Assembly (NCBI GenBank): GCA_900770785.1
Contig: CAAGLJ010000103.1
Span: forward strand, 1-14,062
Direction: 5' to 3'
From: Lachnospiraceae bacterium
GTDB taxonomy: Bacteria > Bacillota > Clostridia > Lachnospirales > Lachnospiraceae
DNA length: 14,062 nt
Both the position numbers and the translations under genes were made by a program. Under the pieces are notes generated by a model. That model ran no database searches, was not told the DNA's origin, and was given only the letters and a program-made list of their open reading frames with translations. Within the stretch, counting starts at the first letter, position 1. Each line of letters starts with the position of its first letter. Shown one piece after another: positions 1 through 5,839 of the stretch.

Positions 1-611
1 CATTTCACATCCAGATTCAGCTTTCGGTAAGCCAGGACATACAGGCCCTTCTCACTATGAATACTCAACACGTTCATAGCCAGCTGCTGGACAGCCAGCT
101 TTCCGTCCCTGCGCGGCCTTTCCTCCATTTTAACTTGAAAATTCTTTACAATCGTCTGGAACTGCTCCAGGTCAAGCTCGTACCCCTCATCGGTAAAGCT
201 TTCCCTGTCTAAGAAATGAACCAGCTCAAAGTCTGAATAATAGGGAGTTGTATCCATTCGATTACACATCTCCAGATAATTCAGTATCTTCATGTTGGCT
301 GCATGATCAAACAGCGTCTTATATTTGTGAGGATTAAGATAAATGTCCTCTACCAGCTTCTGATTGACAGGGCAATAAGAGCCCTCCACAACCTGTGAGG
401 ACAAAATAGAGTCAATATAGATATGGTCAAAGGTCTCTGTTGTAAATTGGGTCAGATGCAGACCGTCCACCTTCAGAGTCCGTTTTCCCATATTAAGATC
501 CAGGATTCCAATCCAGTATCTGGTTATCTGTCCATCTTTATTTCTATATTCTATTTTCAGCCATTTGCCTTCATGGATGGCACGAAAAATATCACGATAA
601 ATACTGTTCAT
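1..611 (-). CDS. N-terminal 203 residues of a WYL-like domain protein, cut by the window edge
   Basis: An open frame reads leftwards from an ATG at 611 to the window edge without a stop, giving about 203 residues. AGAGGA at 618-623, seven bases before the ATG, supports this start. The protein begins MNSIYRDIFRAIHEGKWLKI. Residues 10-75 resemble a WYL-type ligand-sensing module: an Ala-Ile-x-x-Gly-Lys start, an I-E-Y strand, then a sensing strand around KVDGLHL. A second LYVLAYRKL strand near residue 195 has the same flavour. WYL domains usually bind nucleic acid or nucleotides and act as regulators or as accessory parts of larger nucleic-acid enzymes. No HTH precedes the module, which is unlike a classical WYL regulator, so it may be the front of a large multidomain protein. 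The gene starts 22 bases after the MsrAB stop on the same strand, so co-transcription is likely. Domain assignment is by eye; function unknown. Confidence 0.6.
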   Translation of the reverse strand, partial: MNSIYRDIFRAIHEGKWLKIEYRNKDGQITRYWIGILDLNMGKRTLKVDGLHLTQFTTETFDHIYIDSILSSQVVEGSYCPVNQKLVEDIYLNPHKYKTLFDHAANMKILNYLEMCNRMDTTPYYSDFELVHFLDRESFTDEGYELDLEQFQTIVKNFQVKMEERPRRDGKLAVQQLAMNVLSIHSEKGLYVLAYRKLNLDVK

Positions 612-633
612 CAGTAATCCTCTGAAGCGGCTA

Positions 634-1596
634 TCAATCAAACAATTTCTTCAATTCCCCATATCCTTCTTCTTCCATCCGGTCATAGGGAATAAATCTT
701 AAAGAAGCACTGTTCATGCAGAAACGAATACCGTTAGGTGACTCAGGGTCTTCGGCAAAAACGTGTCCTAAATGGGAGTTAGCTGCCCGGCTTCTTACCT
801 CCACTCTTCTCATACCATGGGAATTGTCTGGTGCCAAAAAGAAGGCATTTGCATCTATTCCTTTGGAAAAGGCAGGCCAGCCGCAGCTGCTGGCATACTT
901 GTCCTCAGAAGAAAAAAGCGGTTCGCCGGACACCACATCCACATAAATACCCTTTTCAAAAAAGTCCCAGTATTCGTTCCTGAAGGGTGGCTCCGTTCCG
1001 CTCTCCTGTGTCACATAAAGCTGCTGGGGAGTAAGCCGCTTCCCGATTTCCTCTCTGGAGGGCCTTTCATATTTTGCCGGATCCACCAATATTTTACTTA
1101 CCGCATCAATCTGCTCCCGGGAAATATGGCAATATCCACCCGGATTCTTTGTCAGGTAATCCTGATGGTATTCTTCTGCCTCATAAAACACCTTTAAAGG
1201 TTCCACTTCCACTACAAACCGGGGATACCTCTCTTTTTCCAAAGAAACGATTCTGTCAATAATCTGTTTTTGTTCTTCATTAATGTAGTAGACTCCTGTC
1301 TGGTACTGACTGCCCACATCATGGCCCTGCCGGTTTTCTACCGTAGGGTCAATGACATGAAAAAAAGAAAACAGCAGAGCCGCCAGACTCACCTTCCTGG
1401 AATCAAATTCCACTCTCACCGTCTCCCGAAAGCCGGTAAGCCCCGTACATACATCCTCATAGGTAAGAACCCGGTCTTCCTCCCAGACCCCATTAGCATA
1501 ACCGGATACTACATCCACAACGCCCGGAATAACCTCCATATATTTTTCCAATCCCCAGAAACATCCTCCGGCTAAATAAATCACTTCTTTTTTCAT
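634..1596 (-). CDS. msrAB: Bifunctional peptide methionine sulfoxide reductase MsrA/MsrB
   Basis: Repairs oxidised methionine in proteins. The MsrA half reduces Met-S-sulfoxide and the MsrB half Met-R-sulfoxide, with thioredoxin as usual reductant; no signal peptide, so cytosolic. Residues 1-160 are MsrA: GGCFWG with catalytic Cys12, FFHVIDPT (78-85), NRQGHDVGSQYQTG (88-101), and a probable resolving Cys156 in GGYCHIS. Residues 185-305 are MsrB: GTEPPFRNEYW, Cys238 in SSCGWP, SHLGHVF, and catalytic Cys293 in RFCMNSASL. The two CxxC zinc pairs of many MsrB proteins are absent. At 320 residues it matches the usual fused A-B form. Oddity: the MsrA GHAE motif reads GFRE (55-58); the catalytic Glu58 is kept but the neighbouring His is Phe. 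The ATG overlaps the stop of the thioesterase gene as ATGA, and GGAGG sits just before it, so translation is probably coupled. Confidence 0.97.
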   Translation of the reverse strand: MKKEVIYLAGGCFWGLEKYMEVIPGVVDVVSGYANGVWEEDRVLTYEDVCTGLTGFRETVRVEFDSRKVSLAALLFSFFHVIDPTVENRQGHDVGSQYQTGVYYINEEQKQIIDRIVSLEKERYPRFVVEVEPLKVFYEAEEYHQDYLTKNPGGYCHISREQIDAVSKILVDPAKYERPSREEIGKRLTPQQLYVTQESGTEPPFRNEYWDFFEKGIYVDVVSGEPLFSSEDKYASSCGWPAFSKGIDANAFFLAPDNSHGMRRVEVRSRAANSHLGHVFAEDPESPNGIRFCMNSASLRFIPYDRMEEEGYGELKKLFD

Positions 1597-2066
1597 CTTT
1601 CCTCCATCACAGGCGCTGCCACATGGGGCAGGGTAATTCTGGCAAAGGTATAGCTTCCTTTGGCAAAAAGGGTTCCCTCTTCCCCTTTAATCACCACATC
1701 CGTATAAACGACTCTCTTTCCGCTCTTTAAGACTTTTGCCTCTGCATACAACACATCACAGTTTAATACCGCATTTAAAAACTGCATATTCCCGTCAATA
1801 GTTGTGACGGTACTGTCAGAACCCGGAATAATGGAGGCCATTCCTGCTGTAGTATCCGCTATAGTGAATAAATATCCTCCATGAATGCTTCCCAGGGGAT
1901 TTAAAAATTCCGGCTTAATCATCGATTTGGTCAGACAATACCCCTCCTGGTATTTGATTACATTCATTCCCAGAAAATCACAGAAGGTTCCTTTTATCCG
2001 CTCCTGCATAATTGCCGCCAGTCTCTTTGCGGTTTTGTCATCATATGTTTTATCCTGTTTATTCAT
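1593..2066 (-). CDS. PaaI-family hotdog-fold thioesterase
   Basis: A 157-residue single hotdog domain protein. The PaaI signature is clear: Asn56 in LNPLGSIHGGYLFTIADTTA, His62-Gly63-Gly64, and Asp71 in the position of the catalytic carboxylate of PaaI-type thioesterases. Such enzymes hydrolyse acyl-CoA (often phenylacetyl- or hydroxybenzoyl-CoA) as cytosolic homotetramers; the substrate here cannot be read from the sequence. Family length is about 140-160 residues, so the gene is complete. GGAGGAAGA stands directly before the ATG at 2066. It begins 25 bases after the TtcA-like gene stops and overlaps msrAB by four bases, so it is an internal operon member. Its link to the sulfur and redox neighbours is not obvious; hydrolysis of a thioester is the only shared chemistry. 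Confidence 0.88.
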   Translation of the reverse strand: MNKQDKTYDDKTAKRLAAIMQERIKGTFCDFLGMNVIKYQEGYCLTKSMIKPEFLNPLGSIHGGYLFTIADTTAGMASIIPGSDSTVTTIDGNMQFLNAVLNCDVLYAEAKVLKSGKRVVYTDVVIKGEEGTLFAKGSYTFARITLPHVAAPVMEER

Positions 2067-2091
2067 TCTTCCTCCATTTACAACCTATCTT

Positions 2092-3222
2092 TTATTTACT
2101 GTCATATCTATCCAGAAAATGGTGCTTTACCCCACCTGTTTTATAGGCAATCACCGTATCCAGATTGACATTTTCCACACTCTTGAAAATGTGTTTTTCC
2201 ACCTCCGGATTATGCTGCTTCAGCTGCTGGATCAATTCCTTGACTTCAATTCGTTTGGACTTATTTTCCTGACTGTTGCAGGTAGTACAGGTGTCCGTAA
2301 ATTTACAGGCACACTGGATAAAGTGGAGGTCATTATAGTCCCTCCATTTCTTAATGTCCTCTTCCCGTACAAGATACAGCGGCCGGATCAGCTCCATGCC
2401 TTCAAAATTGGTGCTGTGCAGCTTGGGCATCATAGTCTGAATCTGAGCTCCGTAAAGCATTCCCATTAAAATGGTCTCAATCACATCATCATAATGGTGA
2501 CCCAGGGCAATTTTATTGCAGCCAAGCTCTTTGGCAAAGCTATAAAGATGTCCCCTGCGCATCCTGGCGCAAAGATAACAGGGTGATTTTTCCACATGAT
2601 ATACAGAGTCAAAAATATCCGACTCAAAAATCTGCACCGGAATTTTCAGCTTTCGGGCATTTTCTTCAATCACCATACGATTGGCTGCACTGTAGCCTGG
2701 ATCCATTACCAGAAATTTTACCTCAAAAGGAAAATCACTGTACTTTTTCAGCTCCTGAAAAAGTTTGGCCATCAGCATGGAATCCTTCCCTCCGGAGATA
2801 CACACCGCAATCCTGTCCCCCTCTTTTACCAGCTCATAGGTTTTAATCGCTCTGGTAAAACGGGTCCAGATAGTTTTACGAAACTTTTTTTGCAGACTTC
2901 TCTCTACTCCTTCGCAAATTTCTTTACTTTCCTGCTTTTTCACCTGCTCCATCAGCCAGGTAACATAGCCACCTGCAAGGCTTACCGCATCATAGCCCTC
3001 ATTCCAAAGCTCGTCAGCCACCTTGACACTATAGCAGCCTTTATGGCAGCAAATGACATAACGTTTATTCTTATCCTGCGGAGGATTTGCCAAAAGCTGC
3101 TCTGAGGAAATAGCGACTGCCCCGGGAATTTTTCCGTAAGAAAGCTCTGTTTCCGTACGGATATCAATAATCTGATAGGTATCTGCATCTAATAAATTTA
3201 ATTCTTCTAAGGTGATTTCCAA
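2092..3222 (-). CDS. Rhodanese domain fused to a TtcA-family PP-loop ATPase
   Basis: A 376-residue two-domain protein. Residues 1-92 form a rhodanese domain with active-site loop C59-H-K-G-C-Y-S, which would carry a persulfide on Cys59. Residues 110-376 form a TtcA-type PP-loop ATPase: SGGKDS at 143-148 binds ATP, C215-Y-L-C218 and C312-T-T-C315-N-S-Q-E-N match the paired CxxC motifs that hold the Fe-S cluster in TtcA, and GHHYDD at 241-246 is the family metal/adenylate motif. TtcA makes 2-thiocytidine at tRNA position 32. Extra cysteines C304 and C306 lie near the second motif. Fusion suggests that sulfur is passed inside one polypeptide, an inference. Translation starts at TTG (3222): AAGGA lies nine bases upstream and the next codons match the rhodanese start; no nearby ATG fits. 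It is first in the operon with the thioesterase and msrAB. True TtcA or a related thiolase is undecided. Confidence 0.88.
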   Translation of the reverse strand: MEITLEELNLLDADTYQIIDIRTETELSYGKIPGAVAISSEQLLANPPQDKNKRYVICCHKGCYSVKVADELWNEGYDAVSLAGGYVTWLMEQVKKQESKEICEGVERSLQKKFRKTIWTRFTRAIKTYELVKEGDRIAVCISGGKDSMLMAKLFQELKKYSDFPFEVKFLVMDPGYSAANRMVIEENARKLKIPVQIFESDIFDSVYHVEKSPCYLCARMRRGHLYSFAKELGCNKIALGHHYDDVIETILMGMLYGAQIQTMMPKLHSTNFEGMELIRPLYLVREEDIKKWRDYNDLHFIQCACKFTDTCTTCNSQENKSKRIEVKELIQQLKQHNPEVEKHIFKSVENVNLDTVIAYKTGGVKHHFLDRYDSK

Positions 3223-3297
3223 TGTATTATATTCCTTTCTTACAAAGACAGCCTCTCTTTGGCAGCCTTTTGCTGATAATACTATGAAGTACAGTCT

Positions 3298-3326
3298 ATC
3301 TTATCCCAAAATCCCCCTCTAAGCAA
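3298..3326 (-). promoter_or_regulatory. Candidate sigma-A promoter of the rhodanese-TtcA/msrAB operon
   Basis: On the minus strand TTGCTT (3321-3326) is followed after 17 bases by TAAGAT (3298-3303). Predicted transcription starts near 3291, giving a leader of about 70 bases before the TTG codon at 3222. Both boxes deviate from consensus, so this is only the best match in the 190-base gap 3223-3412. Confidence 0.4.
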
Positions 3327-3353
3327 TCCCTATTTACAGGATACTGCCAGTTA

Positions 3354-3397
3354 TGTTCAGACATGAACAGGACGCTGATTTAAACAAATCAGCGTCC
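3354..3397 (-). terminator. Two adjacent perfect hairpins at the end of the lipoprotein unit
   Basis: Positions 3370-3397 form a perfect 12-bp inverted repeat (GGACGCTGATTT with a 4-base loop AAAC). It starts 15 bases beyond the stop of the small minus-strand gene at 3413. It abuts a second inverted repeat at 3354-3369 (TGTTCA, loop GACA, TGAACA). The place fits the end of the lipoprotein transcript, but neither strand has a U-tract after the stem, so a Rho-independent terminator in the strict sense is not shown. It could instead be a processing or protein-binding site. Confidence 0.4.
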
Positions 3398-3412
3398 CCT
3401 CAGACTGCTTCA

Positions 3413-3634
3413 TCAAAAGCTCTGTTCCTCTGTCTTCTTAAGAGAATCCAGTACCTGCTGACGGGCTTCCCTGGTATAAAATACAATCTGCCTGTCATAG
3501 TCTTTCCTCTCTGCTCCATCCATACTTTTATAGAAAAACTGCATGGGATAGGTATAGCTGGTCTGTCTCACCCTGTATCCACTGCTTCTTGTGGTCCAGG
3601 TAAATTCATCCACTCCTGTTCCTGCTGCATCCAT
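3413..3634 (-). CDS. Small hypothetical protein, C-terminal part; probably 5' frame-disrupted
   Basis: A 73-residue frame whose last 45 residues (from YPMQFFYKSMDGAERKDYDR to the end) look like a genuine, charged, helical, soluble protein. The ATG at 3634 has no convincing ribosome binding site. A much better start, ATG 3654 with AGGGAG in front, lies in the frame one base away and opens a 28-residue peptide that ends at 3568 inside this gene. The simplest reading is one gene of about 80 residues starting at 3654, with a one-base change around 3580-3600 that shifts the frame. It follows the lipoprotein gene by 47 bases (from ATG 3654) on the same strand. I do not recognise the family. Confidence 0.45.
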   Translation of the reverse strand: MDAAGTGVDEFTWTTRSSGYRVRQTSYTYPMQFFYKSMDGAERKDYDRQIVFYTREARQQVLDSLKKTEEQSF

Positions 3635-3654
3635 GTCGTATAATTGTTTTCCAT
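3568..3654 (-). pseudogene. 28-codon frame with a strong RBS: likely true 5' end of the 3413 gene
   Basis: Starting at ATG 3654 the frame reads MENNYTTWMQQEQEWMNLPG and stops at TGA 3568-3570. AGGGAG stands about six bases before the ATG. The peptide is too short for a typical domain and has natural-looking composition. The frame at 3413-3634 can be joined to it by a -1 shift (one extra base in the present sequence) before position 3570. No classical slippery heptamer is visible in the overlap, so mutation or a read error is more likely than programmed frameshifting. It could also be a genuine small peptide. Confidence 0.4.
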
Positions 3655-3701
3655 ATTGTCTCCCTTTCCTCTTTGGTAAGCAAACAGCTCCTAAAATAAC
3701 C

Positions 3702-4610
3702 CTACCAGCTCTTTTTCAGATTGAGGTTCCAATTTATTGTATAAGGACCATCCTCCATATCCTTGAGCTTTTTGTACACCAGCCGCCTTTCCCCGCTGCT
3801 TTCCTCAGACCAGTACTCATAGCCCAGAAAATAGCTTTCCATAAATTCATCCCAGGAATCGAAATGTTCCTGTATCTCCCATCCTGCCACCAGAGAGATA
3901 TCCAATGCTTCCTCTTTGGAGTAATAACCGGCCAAATAATACCAGGACAGTAAGTTGAAGGCTCTGGAATAATCCCAGCCAATGATTATATCATCCTCGC
4001 CGGCTTCATAGCGTTCATAGCATTTTGCATACAGGCTGGCCATTTCTTCTGAAATATCCCAGTTTTCATATAGGAATGCCGCTCTCTTTTGTGCAGCCAC
4101 CTCTCCTAAGCCTTCCGATTCAAAATAGGCCAAATCCTCCAGTAAGGCGGCATTGTGCCCCGAAGACAGCAGCCACTTCATATTGTTTTCAGCAGTCTCC
4201 CTGTCGGTCACGCCCCAGTATCCATCCAGCAGCTGCTGTGAAATCAGAGCAGTGGTTTTTCCTTCGGGCATTCCTCCATAAATCTGGTAATCCCAACCAT
4301 TCAGATAAGTAAGTACTGCCCCTGCTGCATTAAACCACGCTATTGTATCCGGCTCTTTGGCAGACTCCACAGCACTGATGGTTTTATCCTCAGAAACAAA
4401 TTCCTTCAGCCCCTCCGTATCTATGTTGGTTACTTCCTCCTGTGTACCCTGGGTTTGCCCCTGTATTTCTATAGCCTCTTCTTCAGCAGCGGTTTCCACT
4501 GTCATCTCCGACTCTTCAGGCTTTCCCGTTTCTTTTGTGTTCCCACACCCCACCAGGACTAACACTAACAAAATGCCTAAAAGGACACTTTTATATTTTT
4601 TCTTTCTCAT
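3702..4610 (-). CDS. DUF1266-type lipoprotein
   Basis: A 302-residue predicted surface lipoprotein. Residues 1-22 are a lipoprotein signal peptide: K/R-rich start, hydrophobic core and lipobox L19-V-G-C22, with Cys22 as the lipidated residue. Residues 24-65 form a Glu/Thr-rich linker without structure. The globular part carries the pattern I associate with DUF1266: a WGVTDRE segment (132-138), WLLSSGHN (146-153), WDYSRAFNLLSWYYLAGYYS (212-231) and SWDEFMESYFLGYEYW (252-267). DUF1266 has no established biochemical role; in many bacteria it is a scaffold in small secreted or cytosolic proteins. ATG 4610 is preceded by AGGGAGAGAG. The gene seems first in its unit, with a -10 box and paired direct repeats upstream, and is followed by the small gene at 3413-3654. 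Confidence 0.8.
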   Translation of the reverse strand: MRKKKYKSVLLGILLVLVLVGCGNTKETGKPEESEMTVETAAEEEAIEIQGQTQGTQEEVTNIDTEGLKEFVSEDKTISAVESAKEPDTIAWFNAAGAVLTYLNGWDYQIYGGMPEGKTTALISQQLLDGYWGVTDRETAENNMKWLLSSGHNAALLEDLAYFESEGLGEVAAQKRAAFLYENWDISEEMASLYAKCYERYEAGEDDIIIGWDYSRAFNLLSWYYLAGYYSKEEALDISLVAGWEIQEHFDSWDEFMESYFLGYEYWSEESSGERRLVYKKLKDMEDGPYTINWNLNLKKSW

Positions 4611-4644
4611 CTGTACTCTCTCCCTCTCTCTAATAGTTGAAGTA

Positions 4645-4711
4645 ATTATAGAGCATTTCTTCCTTTTTTTCTTTCTGATGTCAAAATCAGTTGATAAGAT
4701 GTCAAAATCAG
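4645..4711 (-). promoter_or_regulatory. Lipoprotein promoter with two phased direct repeats
   Basis: On the minus strand a perfect TATAAT lies at 4645-4650, about 35 bases before the lipoprotein ATG, with no -35 box at 17 bases. Upstream lie two identical copies of the 14-mer GATGTCAAAATCAG (plus-strand reading) at 4677-4690 and 4698-4711, exactly 21 bases apart. Relative to a start near 4638 they fall at about -39 to -52 and -60 to -73. Two sites on the same helix face in place of a -35 box suggest an activator, for example a response regulator dimer. The regulator is unknown. Confidence 0.5.
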
Positions 4712-4755
4712 CAAGGTTAAGGGCCCTGTAAGTACAAAAAATTACTTAAAAAAAA

Positions 4756-4784
4756 TTGTTTATTTTATTCATATGGACTATAAT
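4756..4784 (+). promoter_or_regulatory. Sigma-A promoter of the 100-aa gene
   Basis: TTGTTT (4756-4761) and a perfect TATAAT (4779-4784) are 17 bases apart, giving a start near 4791 and a leader of about 60 bases. The leader contains an ACTGT-GCGT-ACAGT inverted repeat at 4801-4814, which may be an operator just downstream of the start. Confidence 0.65.
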
Positions 4785-4851
4785 AGTAACAGAATATTTT
4801 ACTGTGCGTACAGTTGTATGCACCGCTGAAAAAAAGGGAGGTAAGTGAGAG

Positions 4852-5154
4852 ATGACAGATCGAAACGATATCATCAGAGCGTTTGAACGGGAACTGAATA
4901 AGAAGGAGGAAGCATTTTGCTCCAACGAGGAAAAGCTTTTGCAGAGCATTGCCAATTATCTGGGTGCCGCAAAGGGTACATCCGTTGTAAAGGGATATAA
5001 CACCAGCGAGGTTCTGGATTTTTTACAAAAGCCTGCTTCTGAAATTAAAAGTGCTTTAGGCGGTGAATGGCTGAAGCTGGAGGATTCTGATGTGGATACC
5101 CTGATTTACTCCTTAACAAAGAAGGTTAAAAAGTCTGCTGACTTCCTGAATTAA
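4852..5154 (+). CDS. Hypothetical 100-residue soluble protein
   Basis: I do not recognise this family. The 100-residue product (starting MTDRNDIIRAFERELNKKEE) is highly charged, has no signal peptide or membrane segment and one cysteine. It looks largely helical at the start, with a Gly-containing turn near residues 38-48 and a Lys-rich tail. GGGAGGT (4836-4842), nine bases before ATG 4852, is a strong ribosome binding site. It has its own promoter, is divergent from the lipoprotein gene, and ends at a bidirectional terminator, so it is a monocistronic unit. Complete coding frame, reliable start, strong promoter and terminator make it a real gene. Confidence 0.8.
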   Translation: MTDRNDIIRAFERELNKKEEAFCSNEEKLLQSIANYLGAAKGTSVVKGYNTSEVLDFLQKPASEIKSALGGEWLKLEDSDVDTLIYSLTKKVKKSADFLN

Positions 5155-5188
5155 TTTTTATCTCTTTATTTTCCCAATGCGGAAAGAC

Positions 5189-5230
5189 AAAAATCCTTTT
5201 CCGAACTTATACGTCCGGAAAAGGATTTTT
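5189..5230 (+). terminator. Bidirectional Rho-independent terminator
   Basis: A perfect 15-bp inverted repeat, AAAAATCCTTTTCCG at 5189-5203 with its complement at 5216-5230 and a 12-base loop. T-rich DNA follows on the plus strand, and the A-tract on the other side serves as U-tract for the minus strand. It lies 34 bases after the stop of the 100-aa gene and 41 bases after the stop of the convergent CotF gene, so it can end both transcripts. Confidence 0.88.
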
Positions 5231-5271
5231 ATTTTTACTGCATCTGCTCTATACGTCTCTGTAGTACTATC

Positions 5272-5535
5272 CTACTTTGCACACTGGCTGAATTTCTGTT
5301 TTGCCTCTGCAACCTTTTTCTCTTCTGCTGCAGGAGTTGGATAATAGCCTGCTGCATGCATACAGTCGAATACATCCTTCTGAATTTCATGCTCCTGATT
5401 CAATATCTTCATCATGGTCTGTCTCACATCCTCATGGGTACATTCATTTGCCGCCATATTAAACTGGCTGGTGGATGCTTTCTGAGCTGCCAGTGCATCT
5501 CCGTAAATTTCCTTTTCTGTATAAATTCCAGGCAT
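5272..5535 (-). CDS. CotF-family spore coat protein
   Basis: An 87-residue protein of the coat F type: a short helical-bundle (ferritin-like) protein with the family pattern of an A-A-N-E-C segment (28-32), I-L-N-Q-E-H-E-I-Q (44-52) and a G-Y-Y-P-T-P-A turn (63-69), ending in a Lys/Gln-rich helix. In Bacillus CotF is a component of the spore coat made in the mother cell; in Clostridia many short paralogues exist. Cys32, Cys58 and Cys85 could take part in cross-links. AAGGAGGAA (5541-5549) is an excellent ribosome binding site and overlaps the stop codon of the upstream coat gene, so the two are translated together. This gene implies a spore-forming host. Confidence 0.88.
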   Translation of the reverse strand: MPGIYTEKEIYGDALAAQKASTSQFNMAANECTHEDVRQTMMKILNQEHEIQKDVFDCMHAAGYYPTPAAEEKKVAEAKQKFSQCAK

Positions 5536-5547
5536 CGTCTTTCCTCC

Positions 5548-5733
5548 TTAAGATAATTTCTGATATAATTCGTTAAAATGTCCCTGATGCTTCTTTGCAA
5601 TGCTTTCCATTTTGCATTTAAGCTCTTCCTTATCTGCATGCTCTGCAAGCATCTGGAATTTTTTTACCAGAAGTTCTTCTTCAGAAAGAAGATCCTTAAT
5701 CGTATTCAACTCTTTTTCTGACAACTGTGTCAT
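5548..5733 (-). CDS. Small spore-coat-associated protein, partner of CotF-like gene
   Basis: A 61-residue helical protein (begins MTQLSEKELNTIKDLLSEEE, ends HFNELYQKLS). It has the E-x-x-L-V-K-K-F and K-H-Q-G-H-F pattern of small spore-coat proteins that often precede a CotF-type gene in Clostridia; probably a two-helix piece of a ferritin-like bundle. The frame is open further upstream to 5886, but AGGAGGT at 5741-5747 stands seven bases before ATG 5733 and the longer frame would overlap the ABC gene, so 5733 is the start. It ends 12 bases before the CotF-like gene. It is named from pattern and context, not from a catalytic motif. Confidence 0.75.
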   Translation of the reverse strand: MTQLSEKELNTIKDLLSEEELLVKKFQMLAEHADKEELKCKMESIAKKHQGHFNELYQKLS

Positions 5734-5744
5734 ACTGTATACCT

Positions 5745-5785
5745 CCTGTTCAGATAATTGGTTCTTTTTCAGTATCTGTAACAGG
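5745..5785 (-). promoter_or_regulatory. Leader hairpin covering part of the coat-gene ribosome binding site
   Basis: Positions 5745-5756 pair with 5773-5785 (12 bp, one bulged base at 5779, 16-base loop). On the minus strand the 3' arm ends within the AGGAGGT of the 61-aa coat gene (5741-5747), hiding its first AGG. A T-tract precedes rather than follows the stem, so it is not a terminator for the ABC gene. It may limit translation. No mother-cell sigma promoter could be assigned with confidence in 5734-5839. Confidence 0.4.
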
Positions 5786-5839
5786 AAAAAAATTATTCTT
5801 TTTCTAAAAATATTTTTAAAATTTTGCTTATGCTTCCTA

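Noticed and set aside
772..1197. Plus-strand open frame of 141 codons inside msrAB
   Set aside because: Antisense shadow of the MsrB half, no supporting signals.
1885..2469. Plus-strand open frame of 194 codons
   Set aside because: It is antisense to the thioesterase and TtcA-like genes, whose motifs are unmistakable, and it has no ribosome binding site or recognisable domain.
4679..4705. The two TTGACA strings in the direct repeats as -35 boxes
   Set aside because: Neither has a -10 box at 16-18 bases; the TATAAT at 4645-4650 is 28 bases from the nearer one. A regulator site is more consistent.
5745..5785. Hairpin as terminator of the ABC operon
   Set aside because: On the minus strand the T-tract lies before the stem, not after it.
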